64,000 bases of DNA. Origin: a virus. Position 1 is the first letter of the stretch. Each line of letters starts with the position of its first letter. The notes under the pieces are model-generated. The model was given only the letters and a program-made list of their open reading frames with translations. It had not been told where the DNA came from and searched no databases. Where the stretch lies: positions 83,411-147,410 of IMG/VR virus record IMGVR_UViG_3300011116_000922; one strand, 5' to 3'. This document shows, one piece after another, positions 47,058 to 53,662 of the stretch. Both the position numbers and the translations under genes were made by a program.

Positions 47058-47390
47058 ATGCCCCAAATGCACAGACACCGAACGCTCCGTGAACACTTCA
47101 AACATCCACAGGACTTCAGGAGAATCCTCCGCAATCCGCAGATTGGAGTGGTCACCTTTGCGTGGGACGAGACTCCCGAGACTCCCAACAATCCCGATGT
47201 CGTGGTGTGCTTTCATCCGTATGGGGCAGAGCGAGACTTGCGTTTGCGTGTTGGAACCCTTGAGATCAGGCTTGCAGAAGACGATCCGCTCAGCATGGGC
47301 ATTGTGTTGGGACGGCGAGTGTGGGACACCATCGCAAACACGGATGGATGGAAACTTTGGACACCGCAAACAGAAACGGAAACGCCATGA
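47058..47390 (+). CDS. Accessory protein with GRRVWDTIANTDGW motif
   Basis: 110 residues from ATG 47058 (AAAGGAAACACCG upstream). Alpha/beta. Ends LGRRVWDTIANTDGWKLW, a member of the shared motif family. The stop overlaps the next ATG. Function unknown. Confidence 0.62.
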   Translation: MPQMHRHRTLREHFKHPQDFRRILRNPQIGVVTFAWDETPETPNNPDVVVCFHPYGAERDLRLRVGTLEIRLAEDDPLSMGIVLGRRVWDTIANTDGWKLWTPQTETETP

Positions 47391-47527
47391 ACATCAGAGC
47401 AGGAAAGTTCGTCCACGATGCGCTGCGCGAAGGGCAGCGTCTGCGCCCCAAGACATGGGGCAAGAAGGATCGCTGTCCCCGCAAGGCACGGCGTGATGCC
47501 AAGCGCGAGGTGCGCGAAGCCGTTTGA
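47387..47527 (+). CDS. Small basic protein
   Basis: 46 residues, Arg/Lys-rich throughout (LREGQRLRPKTWGKKDRCPR). The start is coupled (ATGA). Last gene before a terminator. Could bind nucleic acid. No family is recognised. Confidence 0.55.
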   Translation: MNIRAGKFVHDALREGQRLRPKTWGKKDRCPRKARRDAKREVREAV

Positions 47528-47548
47528 AAAACTCAGTCACCCACCACA

Positions 47549-47574
47549 GCCGTCCCGCAGGGGGCGGCTTTTTT
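47549..47574 (+). terminator. Rho-independent terminator of the accessory operon
   Basis: GCCGTCCC (47549-47556), 4-nt loop, GGGGCGGC (47561-47568), six T. Confidence 0.85.
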
Positions 47575-47596
47575 CATAGATACTTTGGAGGTTGTG

Positions 47597-47920
47597 ATGC
47601 CTGATGAAGAAAAGGTCATCGGAATTGATTTCCTGAACACCGATGAAGGCGGCGGGATGTATGTCCTCTGCGAGTCACGGGACGGTGGAGAAAACTGGTC
47701 TGTGGTTGAGAATGGGCGGCGAATTGACGGGCTGTTGGAGCAAGCCAAAAGAATTTACCCCGAATCAATTCCAATGATTCTGCCGTTTCAAATACGCGAA
47801 ATGCTGCGGTACGAAATACTTGAAGAACGAGAACGACTACAGATCGAACGGCTAAAAAAGAAAGAAGTGCAGCCAATTCCTTCATGGTGGGAACGAATCC
47901 GCAAACGCTTTTGGAGGTAA
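47597..47920 (+). CDS. Hypothetical protein with helical basic tail
   Basis: 107 residues from ATG 47597 (TTGGAGG upstream). A small beta domain (VIGIDFLNTDEGGGMYVLCE) precedes a long charged helix (EILEERERLQIERLKKKEVQ) and an Arg/Trp tail. 5 nt before the next gene. Function unknown. Confidence 0.65.
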   Translation: MPDEEKVIGIDFLNTDEGGGMYVLCESRDGGENWSVVENGRRIDGLLEQAKRIYPESIPMILPFQIREMLRYEILEERERLQIERLKKKEVQPIPSWWERIRKRFWR

Positions 47921-47925
47921 GCACC

Positions 47926-48105
47926 ATGTCCAAGTACGAACCCGACAAGACACCAACTGAAGAACTGCTTGACGCATCTAAACGAGCAGTAGAAGACTAC
48001 GAAGCGTATTTGCTTGACAAGGTTGGTTGGCGTGAACTGGCACAGACCATGACCGCGCTGCGTAAGCAAATCGCTGCGTGGGAATCAAAAATGAAATCTC
48101 GTTGA
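47926..48105 (+). CDS. Hypothetical helical protein
   Basis: 59 residues from ATG 47926 (GGAGGTAAGCACC). Acidic then helical (ELAQTMTALRKQIAAWESKM). Function unknown. Confidence 0.6.
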   Translation: MSKYEPDKTPTEELLDASKRAVEDYEAYLLDKVGWRELAQTMTALRKQIAAWESKMKSR

Positions 48106-48135
48106 AATATAGACTTTAATATTGGGGTCTAATAT

Positions 48136-48184
48136 TTGACAGTATAAGTACTGTGTCCGGTATGAAGAATGATAGTATTCATAC
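48136..48184 (+). promoter_or_regulatory. Possible promoter with overlapping inverted-repeat operator
   Basis: TTGACA (48136-48141) with a weak -10 candidate (TATGAA, 19 bp away). The inverted repeat GTATGAA/TTCATAC (48160-48166, 48178-48184) covers the start region. It could be a repressor site for the gene at 48212. Confidence 0.35.
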
Positions 48185-48211
48185 TCTAACACACATTAAA
48201 CACCAATACAG

Positions 48212-48541
48212 ATGGATAAGAAAGACCCCTTTATCCCTCGTTCTTTCACCGTCCCATCCCCCACCGGACGGCAACGGATCTACACCACGCTGTCCCCCTG
48301 TCGCCTCCTGCTGACCGCTGACGCGGCAGTGCCGAGCCTGAACCGGGACAAGGGCATACTGATGAGCATTCAACTAGACGACTCTCCCCGCATCGCGGTA
48401 GGCTCTCATTTATTGCATTTAGGAATCCCTTTATTTGGAATGGTAACAGGTTTATTTCCCGTGCCATCGGTGGACGGCGTGTTCCGGGTAATCATAAATT
48501 ACCACCCACTGCCACAACCAAATATTCGGAAACCGCAATAA
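48212..48541 (+). CDS. Hypothetical protein
   Basis: 109 residues. No Shine-Dalgarno is seen before ATG 48212. Beta-rich with Pro and Leu (GSHLLHLGIPLFGMVTGLFP). It stands between the operator-like region and the next promoter. Coding is likely but the start is uncertain. No family is recognised. Confidence 0.45.
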   Translation: MDKKDPFIPRSFTVPSPTGRQRIYTTLSPCRLLLTADAAVPSLNRDKGILMSIQLDDSPRIAVGSHLLHLGIPLFGMVTGLFPVPSVDGVFRVIINYHPLPQPNIRKPQ

Positions 48542-48545
48542 GGTC

Positions 48546-48573
48546 TTGACTGCACCGGAGGGCATGGTAATAT
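48546..48573 (+). promoter_or_regulatory. Sigma70-like promoter driving a leaderless start
   Basis: TTGACT (48546-48551), 16 bp, TAATAT (48568-48573). ATG 48580 follows after 6 nt. The spacer end GGGCATGG is identical to that of the 41972 promoter. Confidence 0.7.
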
Positions 48574-48579
48574 ATGGGC

Positions 48580-48942
48580 ATGAAGACTCCTCCCATTTCA
48601 CACACTGTTGAATCCTCCCGATACGGGCAGCACCGTTGCGTGACTCGCGTTGCGCCCAATGCCATTGTGGTGGAAGGCCCAACAACATACACTCGCGGTG
48701 CAGTGGACGATGACGGCGTGGCTGAAATGGCAGACTTTGAAGGCGGCCCGTTCATCTCCCGTGGCATGAGTCTGCGGCTTGCCGTGGGCGATGCGCCGTG
48801 CTTTCCCCCTGACGGAATCGTGCGGAGCGCAAAGTGGATTGGTGCAGAGGAGTTTGGTACACTGATGGGCTTGAGCGAATCGTACTGGACAAAGGCACTG
48901 GACAAGCCCAACTACGGGTATTGTCTTGTGGAGTTTGTTTAA
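48580..48942 (+). CDS. Hypothetical early protein
   Basis: 120 residues from ATG 48580. Beta-rich N-terminal half (RCVTRVAPNAIVVEGPTTYT) and a Lys/Trp C-terminal helix. A leaderless transcript is predicted, so an early role is likely. Followed by the phosphoesterase gene after 18 nt. No family is recognised. Confidence 0.65.
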   Translation: MKTPPISHTVESSRYGQHRCVTRVAPNAIVVEGPTTYTRGAVDDDGVAEMADFEGGPFISRGMSLRLAVGDAPCFPPDGIVRSAKWIGAEEFGTLMGLSESYWTKALDKPNYGYCLVEFV

Positions 48943-48960
48943 ACCCCGGAGAAACCACCA

Positions 48961-49539
48961 ATGCCCAACACTTTTTTTATTGGCTGCACCCATTTTGGAC
49001 ACGAAGGCATCTATAAGTTTGTCCGTGCCAACGGCGAGAAAGTGCGCCCGTTCATCAACGCAGAAGAAGGCGATGCGTGTATTGAGCGCAACTGGAACTC
49101 CGTGGTGAGCAAGGGCGACAAGGTGTATGTGCTTGGCGATGTGGCAATCACCAACAAGGGGCTGAAGATTCTTGACCGCCTAAAGGGCAAAAAGATTCTT
49201 ATCAAGGGCAACCACGACAATCTGAAGCCCGGTGAGTATCTAAAGTACTTCAAGGACATTCGTGCGTACCACAAACTGGAAAACGAAGTACTGTCGCATA
49301 TTCCCATCCACCCCGGTTCGCTGTTCCGCCACAAGACCGGACGGTGGTGGCTGAACATCCACGCACACCTACACGCTGAAACGGTGCGCGTGATTGAGGG
49401 TATGTGGAGCGAAGACCCTGATAGTATTGACGGTCTGCGCCCGGAGGATGATCGGTATTTCTCTGTGTGCGTGGAGCGAATCGGATACTGTCCCATTTCA
49501 CTTGACCAAATCAGAAAGAAGGTTCGTGATGGAAAGTAA
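48961..49539 (+). CDS. Calcineurin-like metallophosphoesterase
   Basis: 192 residues. Metal-binding motifs in order: FIGCTHFGHEG, VLGDVAI, IKGNHDN, SHIPIHP and NIHAHLH, as in phage phosphoesterases. It hydrolyses a phosphomonoester or diester (nucleotide or nucleic acid). The substrate is unknown. GGAGAAACCACCA lies before the ATG. Confidence 0.88.
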   Translation: MPNTFFIGCTHFGHEGIYKFVRANGEKVRPFINAEEGDACIERNWNSVVSKGDKVYVLGDVAITNKGLKILDRLKGKKILIKGNHDNLKPGEYLKYFKDIRAYHKLENEVLSHIPIHPGSLFRHKTGRWWLNIHAHLHAETVRVIEGMWSEDPDSIDGLRPEDDRYFSVCVERIGYCPISLDQIRKKVRDGK

Positions 49540-49563
49540 CGGAATCGTAAAGGAGAACTCATA

Positions 49564-50010
49564 ATGGCAATTATTCCCACTACAGTTTTTTACGGCAGCG
49601 GCAATTACGAAGTTTCAACACAAGCCCAAGGCGGCGTGTATCAGAACATTGGGTACACTGCACCGCTGTCGTGGCACGGTGCGTTGAGCGCACCCACCCC
49701 CACGGGTGAAGCGGTTGCGCCACCCACCGTGGCATTGGCACTGCCACACAACTTGTTCACGGGCGAGAGCAGCGGCTTTTGGATTCACCGCGTGTTCTTG
49801 GACGGACACCTTGTGGGCACATTCACTTTCACGGATCAGCAGTTCTCCATTCCCATGCAGTGGGACACCGTGCAAAGCGTAGCCATGCCGTTTACGGGAA
49901 CTCCTGAACTTGAATGCGGTCGCGGAGGCTGTGACACGCCGTCACCGGGTGGTGCGGCTGTGCTGCTGCTGTCTGCGGTGTTTGCCCGTTCTCGCAACCG
50001 AAAGGCGTAA
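49564..50010 (+). CDS. Beta-rich protein with a PEP-CTERM-like tail
   Basis: 148 residues. The body is beta-rich. The last 22 residues (TPSPGGAAVLLLSAVFARSR, then NRKA) have the order P-x-P-G, hydrophobic helix, Arg cluster of PEP-CTERM-type exosortase signals. No clear Sec signal is present at the N-terminus, which argues against export by that route. The tail may instead be a simple membrane anchor. AAGGAGAACTCATA lies before the ATG. Confidence 0.62.
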   Translation: MAIIPTTVFYGSGNYEVSTQAQGGVYQNIGYTAPLSWHGALSAPTPTGEAVAPPTVALALPHNLFTGESSGFWIHRVFLDGHLVGTFTFTDQQFSIPMQWDTVQSVAMPFTGTPELECGRGGCDTPSPGGAAVLLLSAVFARSRNRKA

Positions 50011-50012
50011 TC

Positions 50013-50249
50013 GTGTTTCGACTCCACATCGACATTCCCCTGAATACGGATGAAGCCACAGCGGCAAAGATTTCCGAAACCGTGGTTGCCCATTTGAGGG
50101 ACACCCTTTCGGTGTGGATGCGCGAACAGGGAATAGGTGAAGTGAATTATCGTTTGGGTCACGATGAAGACAGGCAGAAGAGTAACTACCTGATCAAGAC
50201 CCCATCGGGTCATGTCGTGAACAAAAAGTCTCGGATTGAATTGGTTTAA
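50013..50249 (+). CDS. Hypothetical protein; GTG start
   Basis: 78 residues starting at GTG 50013, 2 nt after the preceding stop. Ferredoxin-like alternation (FRLHIDIPLN, ISETVVAHLRDTLSVWM). Ribosome site weak. Function unknown. Confidence 0.55.
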   Translation: MFRLHIDIPLNTDEATAAKISETVVAHLRDTLSVWMREQGIGEVNYRLGHDEDRQKSNYLIKTPSGHVVNKKSRIELV

Positions 50250-50264
50250 CAGAAAGGTATTGCT

Positions 50265-50480
50265 ATGGATCATTTGTTCTTTTTCGTGATGGGTATCGGA
50301 TTCACGCTTGCGCTTACTTCGCTTTTTATTGCGTTGAGCGAGGACTACTACAAGTGGTGCAGGAATCGTACACAGTCGGTGCTGCCCCCGTGTGTGGAAT
50401 TTCAAATTAGCAAGACCACAAAGCGCACTGCCAAGAAGGCAGTCAAGAAGGCACCCCGTAAGCCCATCAAGCGCAAGTAA
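50265..50480 (+). CDS. Membrane protein with Lys-rich tail
   Basis: 71 residues. An N-terminal TM helix (LFFFVMGIGFTLALTSLFIA) is followed by a cytoplasmic tail with KRTAKKAVKKAPRKPIKRK, which could bind nucleic acid at the membrane. AGAAAGG lies upstream of the ATG. Function unknown. Confidence 0.62.
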   Translation: MDHLFFFVMGIGFTLALTSLFIALSEDYYKWCRNRTQSVLPPCVEFQISKTTKRTAKKAVKKAPRKPIKRK

Positions 50481-50547
50481 TTGCTTAAGTTAAATGGTTT
50501 AATTCGCGTTTCCAAGAATCCGTATCAAAAATTCAAAAACGCGAGGT

Positions 50548-50588
50548 TTGCTCTAGTATCCGTGCCTATATGGGATATACTAGAGCAA
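50548..50588. repeat. 12-bp perfect inverted repeat upstream of tRNA-Ile
   Basis: TTGCTCTAGTAT/ATACTAGAGCAA (50548-50559, 50577-50588) with a 17-nt loop, 8 nt before tRNA-Ile. Possible RNA hairpin for processing, a terminator lacking T-run, or an operator. Confidence 0.6.
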
Positions 50589-50596
50589 GCCAACTT

Positions 50597-50667
50597 GGGC
50601 GGTGGGCGGACGGCTTCGCAGATCGGCTTATACCCGATTCATTCAGGATCGACACCTGAACCGCCTA
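50597..50667 (+). tRNA. tRNA-Ile (anticodon TAT)
   Basis: Acceptor GGGCGGT/ACCGCCT (50597-50603, 50660-50666), discriminator A; anticodon stem ATCGG/CCGAT with loop CTTATAC giving TAT; T-arm TCAGG/CCTGA. Reads the AUA codon, rare in GC-rich hosts. The D-arm has only 3 bp. Confidence 0.82.
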
Positions 50668-50681
50668 TTTGAAAGGACACT

Positions 50682-50948
50682 ATGGAAAACAGCAACAACA
50701 ACTTCAGCGACCAACACGCAGTGATCGACTATCTTGACAACGGGTTTTGGGGGCTGTGCATCACCTCCCGCGAAACTGCCCGTGCCGGAAGCGTGGACGA
50801 AATCATCGACACGGACGAAGACCTAAATAACCTTATCATCCGTTCCGTTCGTACTTGGGGCGTGGATCCCACGGAACTTTGGGTGAGTGAGTGTGCCCGT
50901 GAACTAGTTCATTACAACCTGAGCGGTTGTGCAGAAGTGGAGGATTGA
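50682..50948 (+). CDS. Hypothetical acidic protein
   Basis: 88 residues, GAAAGGACACT before the ATG. Acidic, alpha/beta (DYLDNGFWGLCITSRETARA). Function unknown. Confidence 0.62.
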   Translation: MENSNNNFSDQHAVIDYLDNGFWGLCITSRETARAGSVDEIIDTDEDLNNLIIRSVRTWGVDPTELWVSECARELVHYNLSGCAEVED

Positions 50949-50949
50949 A

Positions 50950-51156
50950 ATGGCTACGCCAAAGAAGACAACGGCAATTACGCTTGAGATGGCAGTGGGT
51001 GACGCAACCTTTCTGAAGATTGCGAAGATGGCTCACAACAACAACCTGACCTTTAACGAGCAGATCAACAAGATTGTGCAGGACGCAATCACTGCAATGG
51101 ACAAGCCCGCTCAACCGGGTGTGCCATTCGGTTTCTCTGCTCGTCCGCAAGTGTGA
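50950..51156 (+). CDS. Possible ribbon-helix-helix protein
   Basis: 68 residues from ATG 50950. A beta strand (KTTAITLEMAV) and two helices (FLKIAKMAHNNNLTFNEQIN, IVQDAITAM) fit the size and layout of Arc/MetJ-type DNA-binding proteins. This is tentative. It starts 1 nt after the preceding stop. Confidence 0.6.
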   Translation: MATPKKTTAITLEMAVGDATFLKIAKMAHNNNLTFNEQINKIVQDAITAMDKPAQPGVPFGFSARPQV

Positions 51157-51171
51157 TTACCCGGAGTAGTA

Positions 51172-51342
51172 CATGGGTGGTAAACATGATGCAGGAAAAG
51201 GTGACCAGTATCGTCCAGTGGATTGGAAAGTTTGGGACAAGAATTGGGAGGATATTTTCGGCAATGGCAAACACAAAAAGCAAAATCAAAAAGCCAAGCG
51301 AAAGCGAAATCGCAAAGCACACCCTCCTGCGGGTGATGCGTG
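51172..51342 (+). CDS. Small conserved phage protein (GKGDxxRPVDW type)
   Basis: 56 residues. MGGKHDAGKGDQYRPVDWKV, then NWEDIFGNGK and a very basic tail, fit a short protein type I have seen in many phages. CGGAGTAGTAC precedes ATG 51172. It overlaps the next gene in another frame by about 80 nt. Function unknown. Confidence 0.6.
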
Positions 51343-51611
51343 ATTGGAGCGAAGACGCTTACTCCGCAGGTTGGATGACGGGATTGGAAATTACCATTTG
51401 GGGTCTTGTGCAGAAGTGGAAGAAGGGCGACCCCAAGGTTGGTGAACTGGATGCGGCTATGTTCGACTACCTCCACGAAAAGGCAAAGGGATGGTGGGTG
51501 TGGGACGAAGAAGCAGAGCATCCGGTGTTCATTCCCAAGAAGACTTGGATCACCATGTACAAGGAATTGGAAAAGGCTCTAAAGGAGCAAGCCAATGACG
51601 CTTCCGCATGA
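51264..51611 (+). CDS. Hypothetical protein with WSEDAYSAGW motif
   Basis: 115 residues from ATG 51264 (GGGAGG 14 nt upstream). The core VMRDWSEDAYSAGWMTGLE recurs in phage proteins of unknown role, and the C-terminus is helical. The alternative start, Met at 51336, would remove the overlap with the preceding gene. The longer version is kept because its ribosome site is better. The next gene overlaps its stop. Confidence 0.6.
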   Translation: MANTKSKIKKPSESEIAKHTLLRVMRDWSEDAYSAGWMTGLEITIWGLVQKWKKGDPKVGELDAAMFDYLHEKAKGWWVWDEEAEHPVFIPKKTWITMYKELEKALKEQANDASA

Positions 51612-51843
51612 AGAACTACACGCACTGATTGCCACTCGGAATTTCCTGTACGATCTGCTTGATCCGCGGAAGACTCCGCGAGTGCCACGCAGCATCCGGC
51701 TCCGTGCGCGGCAAGTGTGCAAGCACTACCCGTTTGATGACAACATCAGACAGCGGTGGGAAGACAGCATCCGTGAGAGTGGTTGGGGCAGTGAATTGAA
51801 TAGATACACTGATACTGTTGACGGTGGATCGAAACGCGAATAG
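51595..51843 (+). CDS. Small phage protein (LDPRKTPRVPxxIR type)
   Basis: 82 residues. TRNFLYDLLDPRKTPRVPRS, then RARQVCKHYPFD, is a pattern known from small phage proteins. AAGGAGCAAGCCA lies upstream. Its last residues overlap the acceptor piece of the tmRNA gene, so the coding end doubles as RNA gene sequence. Confidence 0.62.
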   Translation: MTLPHEELHALIATRNFLYDLLDPRKTPRVPRSIRLRARQVCKHYPFDDNIRQRWEDSIRESGWGSELNRYTDTVDGGSKRE

Positions 51844-52130
51844 CACGGGGGTTCGAATCCCCCCGACTCCATTAGCCTAACCTGATTTCCACTGCGAGTT
51901 TTCAGGGACGGCGAATCAAGTCCTCTGTGCAGCGGGGCAATCCCCGGAGTGCTAGCCTCCGGGAAACGGGGTCGAACCGGAATCGACTAGCGCGGATTAG
52001 TGAAGCAAGAGGTATCCGGGGCGGGTTACAGAGCCTCGTTAAAAACCCTGTTGCAACCATAATTGCCAACAGAATGGCAATGGCGGCTTGAAGCCGTGGG
52101 GAAAGCCCTCCCGCATCTGAACGGGCAGGA
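51790..52130 (+). ncRNA. ssrA: Circularly permuted (two-piece) tmRNA
   Basis: tmRNA rescues stalled ribosomes and adds a degradation tag. The 3' acceptor part comes first: T-stem GGGGG/CCCCC with TTCGAAT (51847-51863), acceptor strand CGACTCC (51864-51870), discriminator A, then TTA instead of CCA. About 96 nt later, after a hairpin CCCGGAG/CTCCGGG (51943-51963), the 5' part starts with GGGGTCG (51968-51974), which pairs with CGACTCC (one GU). GAATCGAC follows, as in the D-loop region of known tmRNAs. Then GCCTCGTTAAAAA and the tag frame 52053-52091, GCA to TGA, encode ATIIANRMAMAA, close to the usual xALAA ending. ATTAGTG (51996) can pair with CACTGAT (51807). Outer limits are approximate. 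Confidence 0.85.
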
Positions 52131-52131
52131 C

Positions 52132-52160
52132 GGGACGGCAGAAATGCCGTCCCTTCTTTT
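52132..52160 (+). terminator. Terminator after the tmRNA
   Basis: GGGACGGCA/TGCCGTCCC stem (52132-52140, 52145-52153), GAAA loop, TTCTTTT. Confidence 0.9.
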
Positions 52161-52189
52161 ATACATACTTTGTAACCGGAGGAATCGGT

Positions 52190-52534
52190 ATGGCTCTTAC
52201 TAATACATTTTTTCAAATTGGGATGACTGAGCCGTATCAGTACGCGCAGTTGCGTGGGGTCACAACTAATTTCAATACTGCTCCTCCTCCCCATAAAGGG
52301 TTTGCAATCAATACGGGATCTACCACTAGTAATCAGCAGCAAACCGTGACTTTTGATTTGCTGTACCGAAACTCAAATGGTACTACCTTTACCAATCGCT
52401 TGACGATGCCCATCGGATCAACGACTTTTTTCCCCGTACAGATAAGCGGTATCAGCGCAAATCCTATTGATTTTTTAGATCCAACAACCGATCCCGCAGG
52501 ATTGAACGCACACCTTGTATACTACTATTCCTAA
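52190..52534 (+). CDS. Tandem-array protein 1, virion-type beta protein
   Basis: 114 residues. Beta-rich, Thr/Asn/Phe-rich, no charge clusters. GGAGGAATCGGT lies upstream. It shares general layout with the four MD[IL]Y proteins that follow (a central V-x-F-D or L-F-T-Y strand, a Phe-Pro-hydrophobic strand near the end, then G-I-S). Its stop overlaps the next ATG. Probably a decoration, fibre or fibre-tip protein. Base composition is AT-richer than the neighbours. Confidence 0.62.
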   Translation: MALTNTFFQIGMTEPYQYAQLRGVTTNFNTAPPPHKGFAINTGSTTSNQQQTVTFDLLYRNSNGTTFTNRLTMPIGSTTFFPVQISGISANPIDFLDPTTDPAGLNAHLVYYYS

Positions 52535-52794
52535 TGGACATCTACCATAAATTTACTCCGTATACATCGGCGGGTGCTAACACTCCCGGTATCACCTTTC
52601 CTCCTAATATGCGAAGCCTTGTTGTCTCTAATAATGTAGGAACAGTAAATGTTGATCTGTTTACATATGGTCCCACTGGCGGAACTCAAAGCAATAGGAT
52701 ATGTTTATCCACTGGCACTTATGTTCTTCCGTTTCAACTTTGGGGAATATCGTCTGGATTTAATGGATCGCTCAATTATCTCATAGGGTATTAA
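52534..52794 (+). CDS. Tandem-array protein 2 (MDIY family)
   Basis: 86 residues, start overlapping the preceding stop (TAATG). MDIYHKFTPYTSAG, then SLVVSNNVGTVNVDLFTYGP, and YVLPFQLWGISSG near the end. The TYGPTGGTQS and FQLWGISS segments align with the 53095 product. Function unknown, probably virion. Confidence 0.65.
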   Translation: MDIYHKFTPYTSAGANTPGITFPPNMRSLVVSNNVGTVNVDLFTYGPTGGTQSNRICLSTGTYVLPFQLWGISSGFNGSLNYLIGY

Positions 52795-52798
52795 CCAC

Positions 52799-53095
52799 AT
52801 GGATATTTACCGCGCACAACGACAGTTTCGATCCACTGCAAGCGATATTGCAGGAACCGCTGCGCCAACCGATAATTGGGCACACCCAACAAAGGGTGCT
52901 ATGATTTACGGTTTGAGCAACAGTAGTGGTGGTGGAACTGGTGTTTCTCTGCACTTAAAAGGCGCAACAACTGGACTAACATTTTCTTTTCTTGCCATAG
53001 TACCACCCGGAACAATGTTGATTCTTCCGTTTAATGTATTTGGTTCAAGTAGTTCCCAAACTGTGTCTAACCGAGGAATAGTGGGGCTGTATTAA
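52799..53095 (+). CDS. Tandem-array protein 3 (MDIY family)
   Basis: 98 residues. MDIYRAQRQFRSTAS start, IYGLSNSSGGGTGVSLHLKG, then MLILPFNVFGSSS. The same order of elements as its neighbours, with low identity, indicates old tandem duplication. The stop overlaps the next ATG. Function unknown. Confidence 0.65.
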   Translation: MDIYRAQRQFRSTASDIAGTAAPTDNWAHPTKGAMIYGLSNSSGGGTGVSLHLKGATTGLTFSFLAIVPPGTMLILPFNVFGSSSSQTVSNRGIVGLY

Positions 53096-53340
53096 TGGAT
53101 ATCTACAGACGATTTGAAAAGGCTACAACCAATGTGCCGCTGAATACAAAAAATCGCGGAGTTGTTGTATCAAATATGTCAGGCAGCAATGTAATTTATC
53201 AGTTGTTTACTTATGGAGCAACCGGAGCAACATATTCTACTACTATGGTTGCAACCAGTACTAGCACCTATTTCTTCCCTATAAGAACATGGGGAGTGTC
53301 TTTTGATTCTGCTAATATTTCTGCGTTTGGAGCATTCTAA
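53095..53340 (+). CDS. Tandem-array protein 4 (MDIY family)
   Basis: 81 residues. MDIYRRFEKATTNVPL, GVVVSNMSGSNVIYQLFTYG, TSTYFFPIRTWGVSF. Clearly related to protein 2 (LVVSNN, LFTYGPTG, FQLWGISS). Overlaps both neighbours by 1 nt. Function unknown. Confidence 0.65.
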   Translation: MDIYRRFEKATTNVPLNTKNRGVVVSNMSGSNVIYQLFTYGATGATYSTTMVATSTSTYFFPIRTWGVSFDSANISAFGAF

Positions 53341-53615
53341 TGGATTTATATCGAACAGCATCTCCGGTTGTTTCAGCAGGTACTCCGGTTTATTTTAAAC
53401 CGCAAACAAATGGTGGTGTGCTTGGGGCATTATCGGCAGGAAATGGAAATGCGTGGTTTGATGTGGTTCATGTAACAAATTCAAGCGGCGCAACCGCGTG
53501 GTTTCGGTATAGGGCTAGAACGGGATTTGAACCATTGTGTCCTCATTTAATTGTTCCTGTTGTATCCGCAGGAATAAGTTCCGGTGGTGCTTTTAATTTT
53601 TTGTTGTTGAATTAA
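53340..53615 (+). CDS. Tandem-array protein 5 (MDLY variant)
   Basis: 91 residues. MDLYRTASPVVSAG, HVTNSSGATAWFRYRART, then CPHLIVPVVSAGISSGG. Last of the array. Followed by the next early promoter. Function unknown. Confidence 0.62.
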   Translation: MDLYRTASPVVSAGTPVYFKPQTNGGVLGALSAGNGNAWFDVVHVTNSSGATAWFRYRARTGFEPLCPHLIVPVVSAGISSGGAFNFLLLN

Positions 53616-53628
53616 ATATGCTATGGGC

Positions 53629-53656
53629 TTGACACTCTTGGCACACACGCTATACT
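53629..53656 (+). promoter_or_regulatory. Sigma70-like promoter driving a leaderless start
   Basis: TTGACA (53629-53634), 16 bp, TATACT (53651-53656). ATG 53663 follows after 6 nt. Confidence 0.8.
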
Positions 53657-53662
53657 GTGTGC

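Noticed and set aside
51841-51874. A single tRNA at the GGGGGTTCGAATCCCCC arm
   Set aside because: No anticodon or D arm fits upstream. The acceptor strand pairs instead with GGGGTCG about 100 nt downstream, as in a permuted tmRNA.
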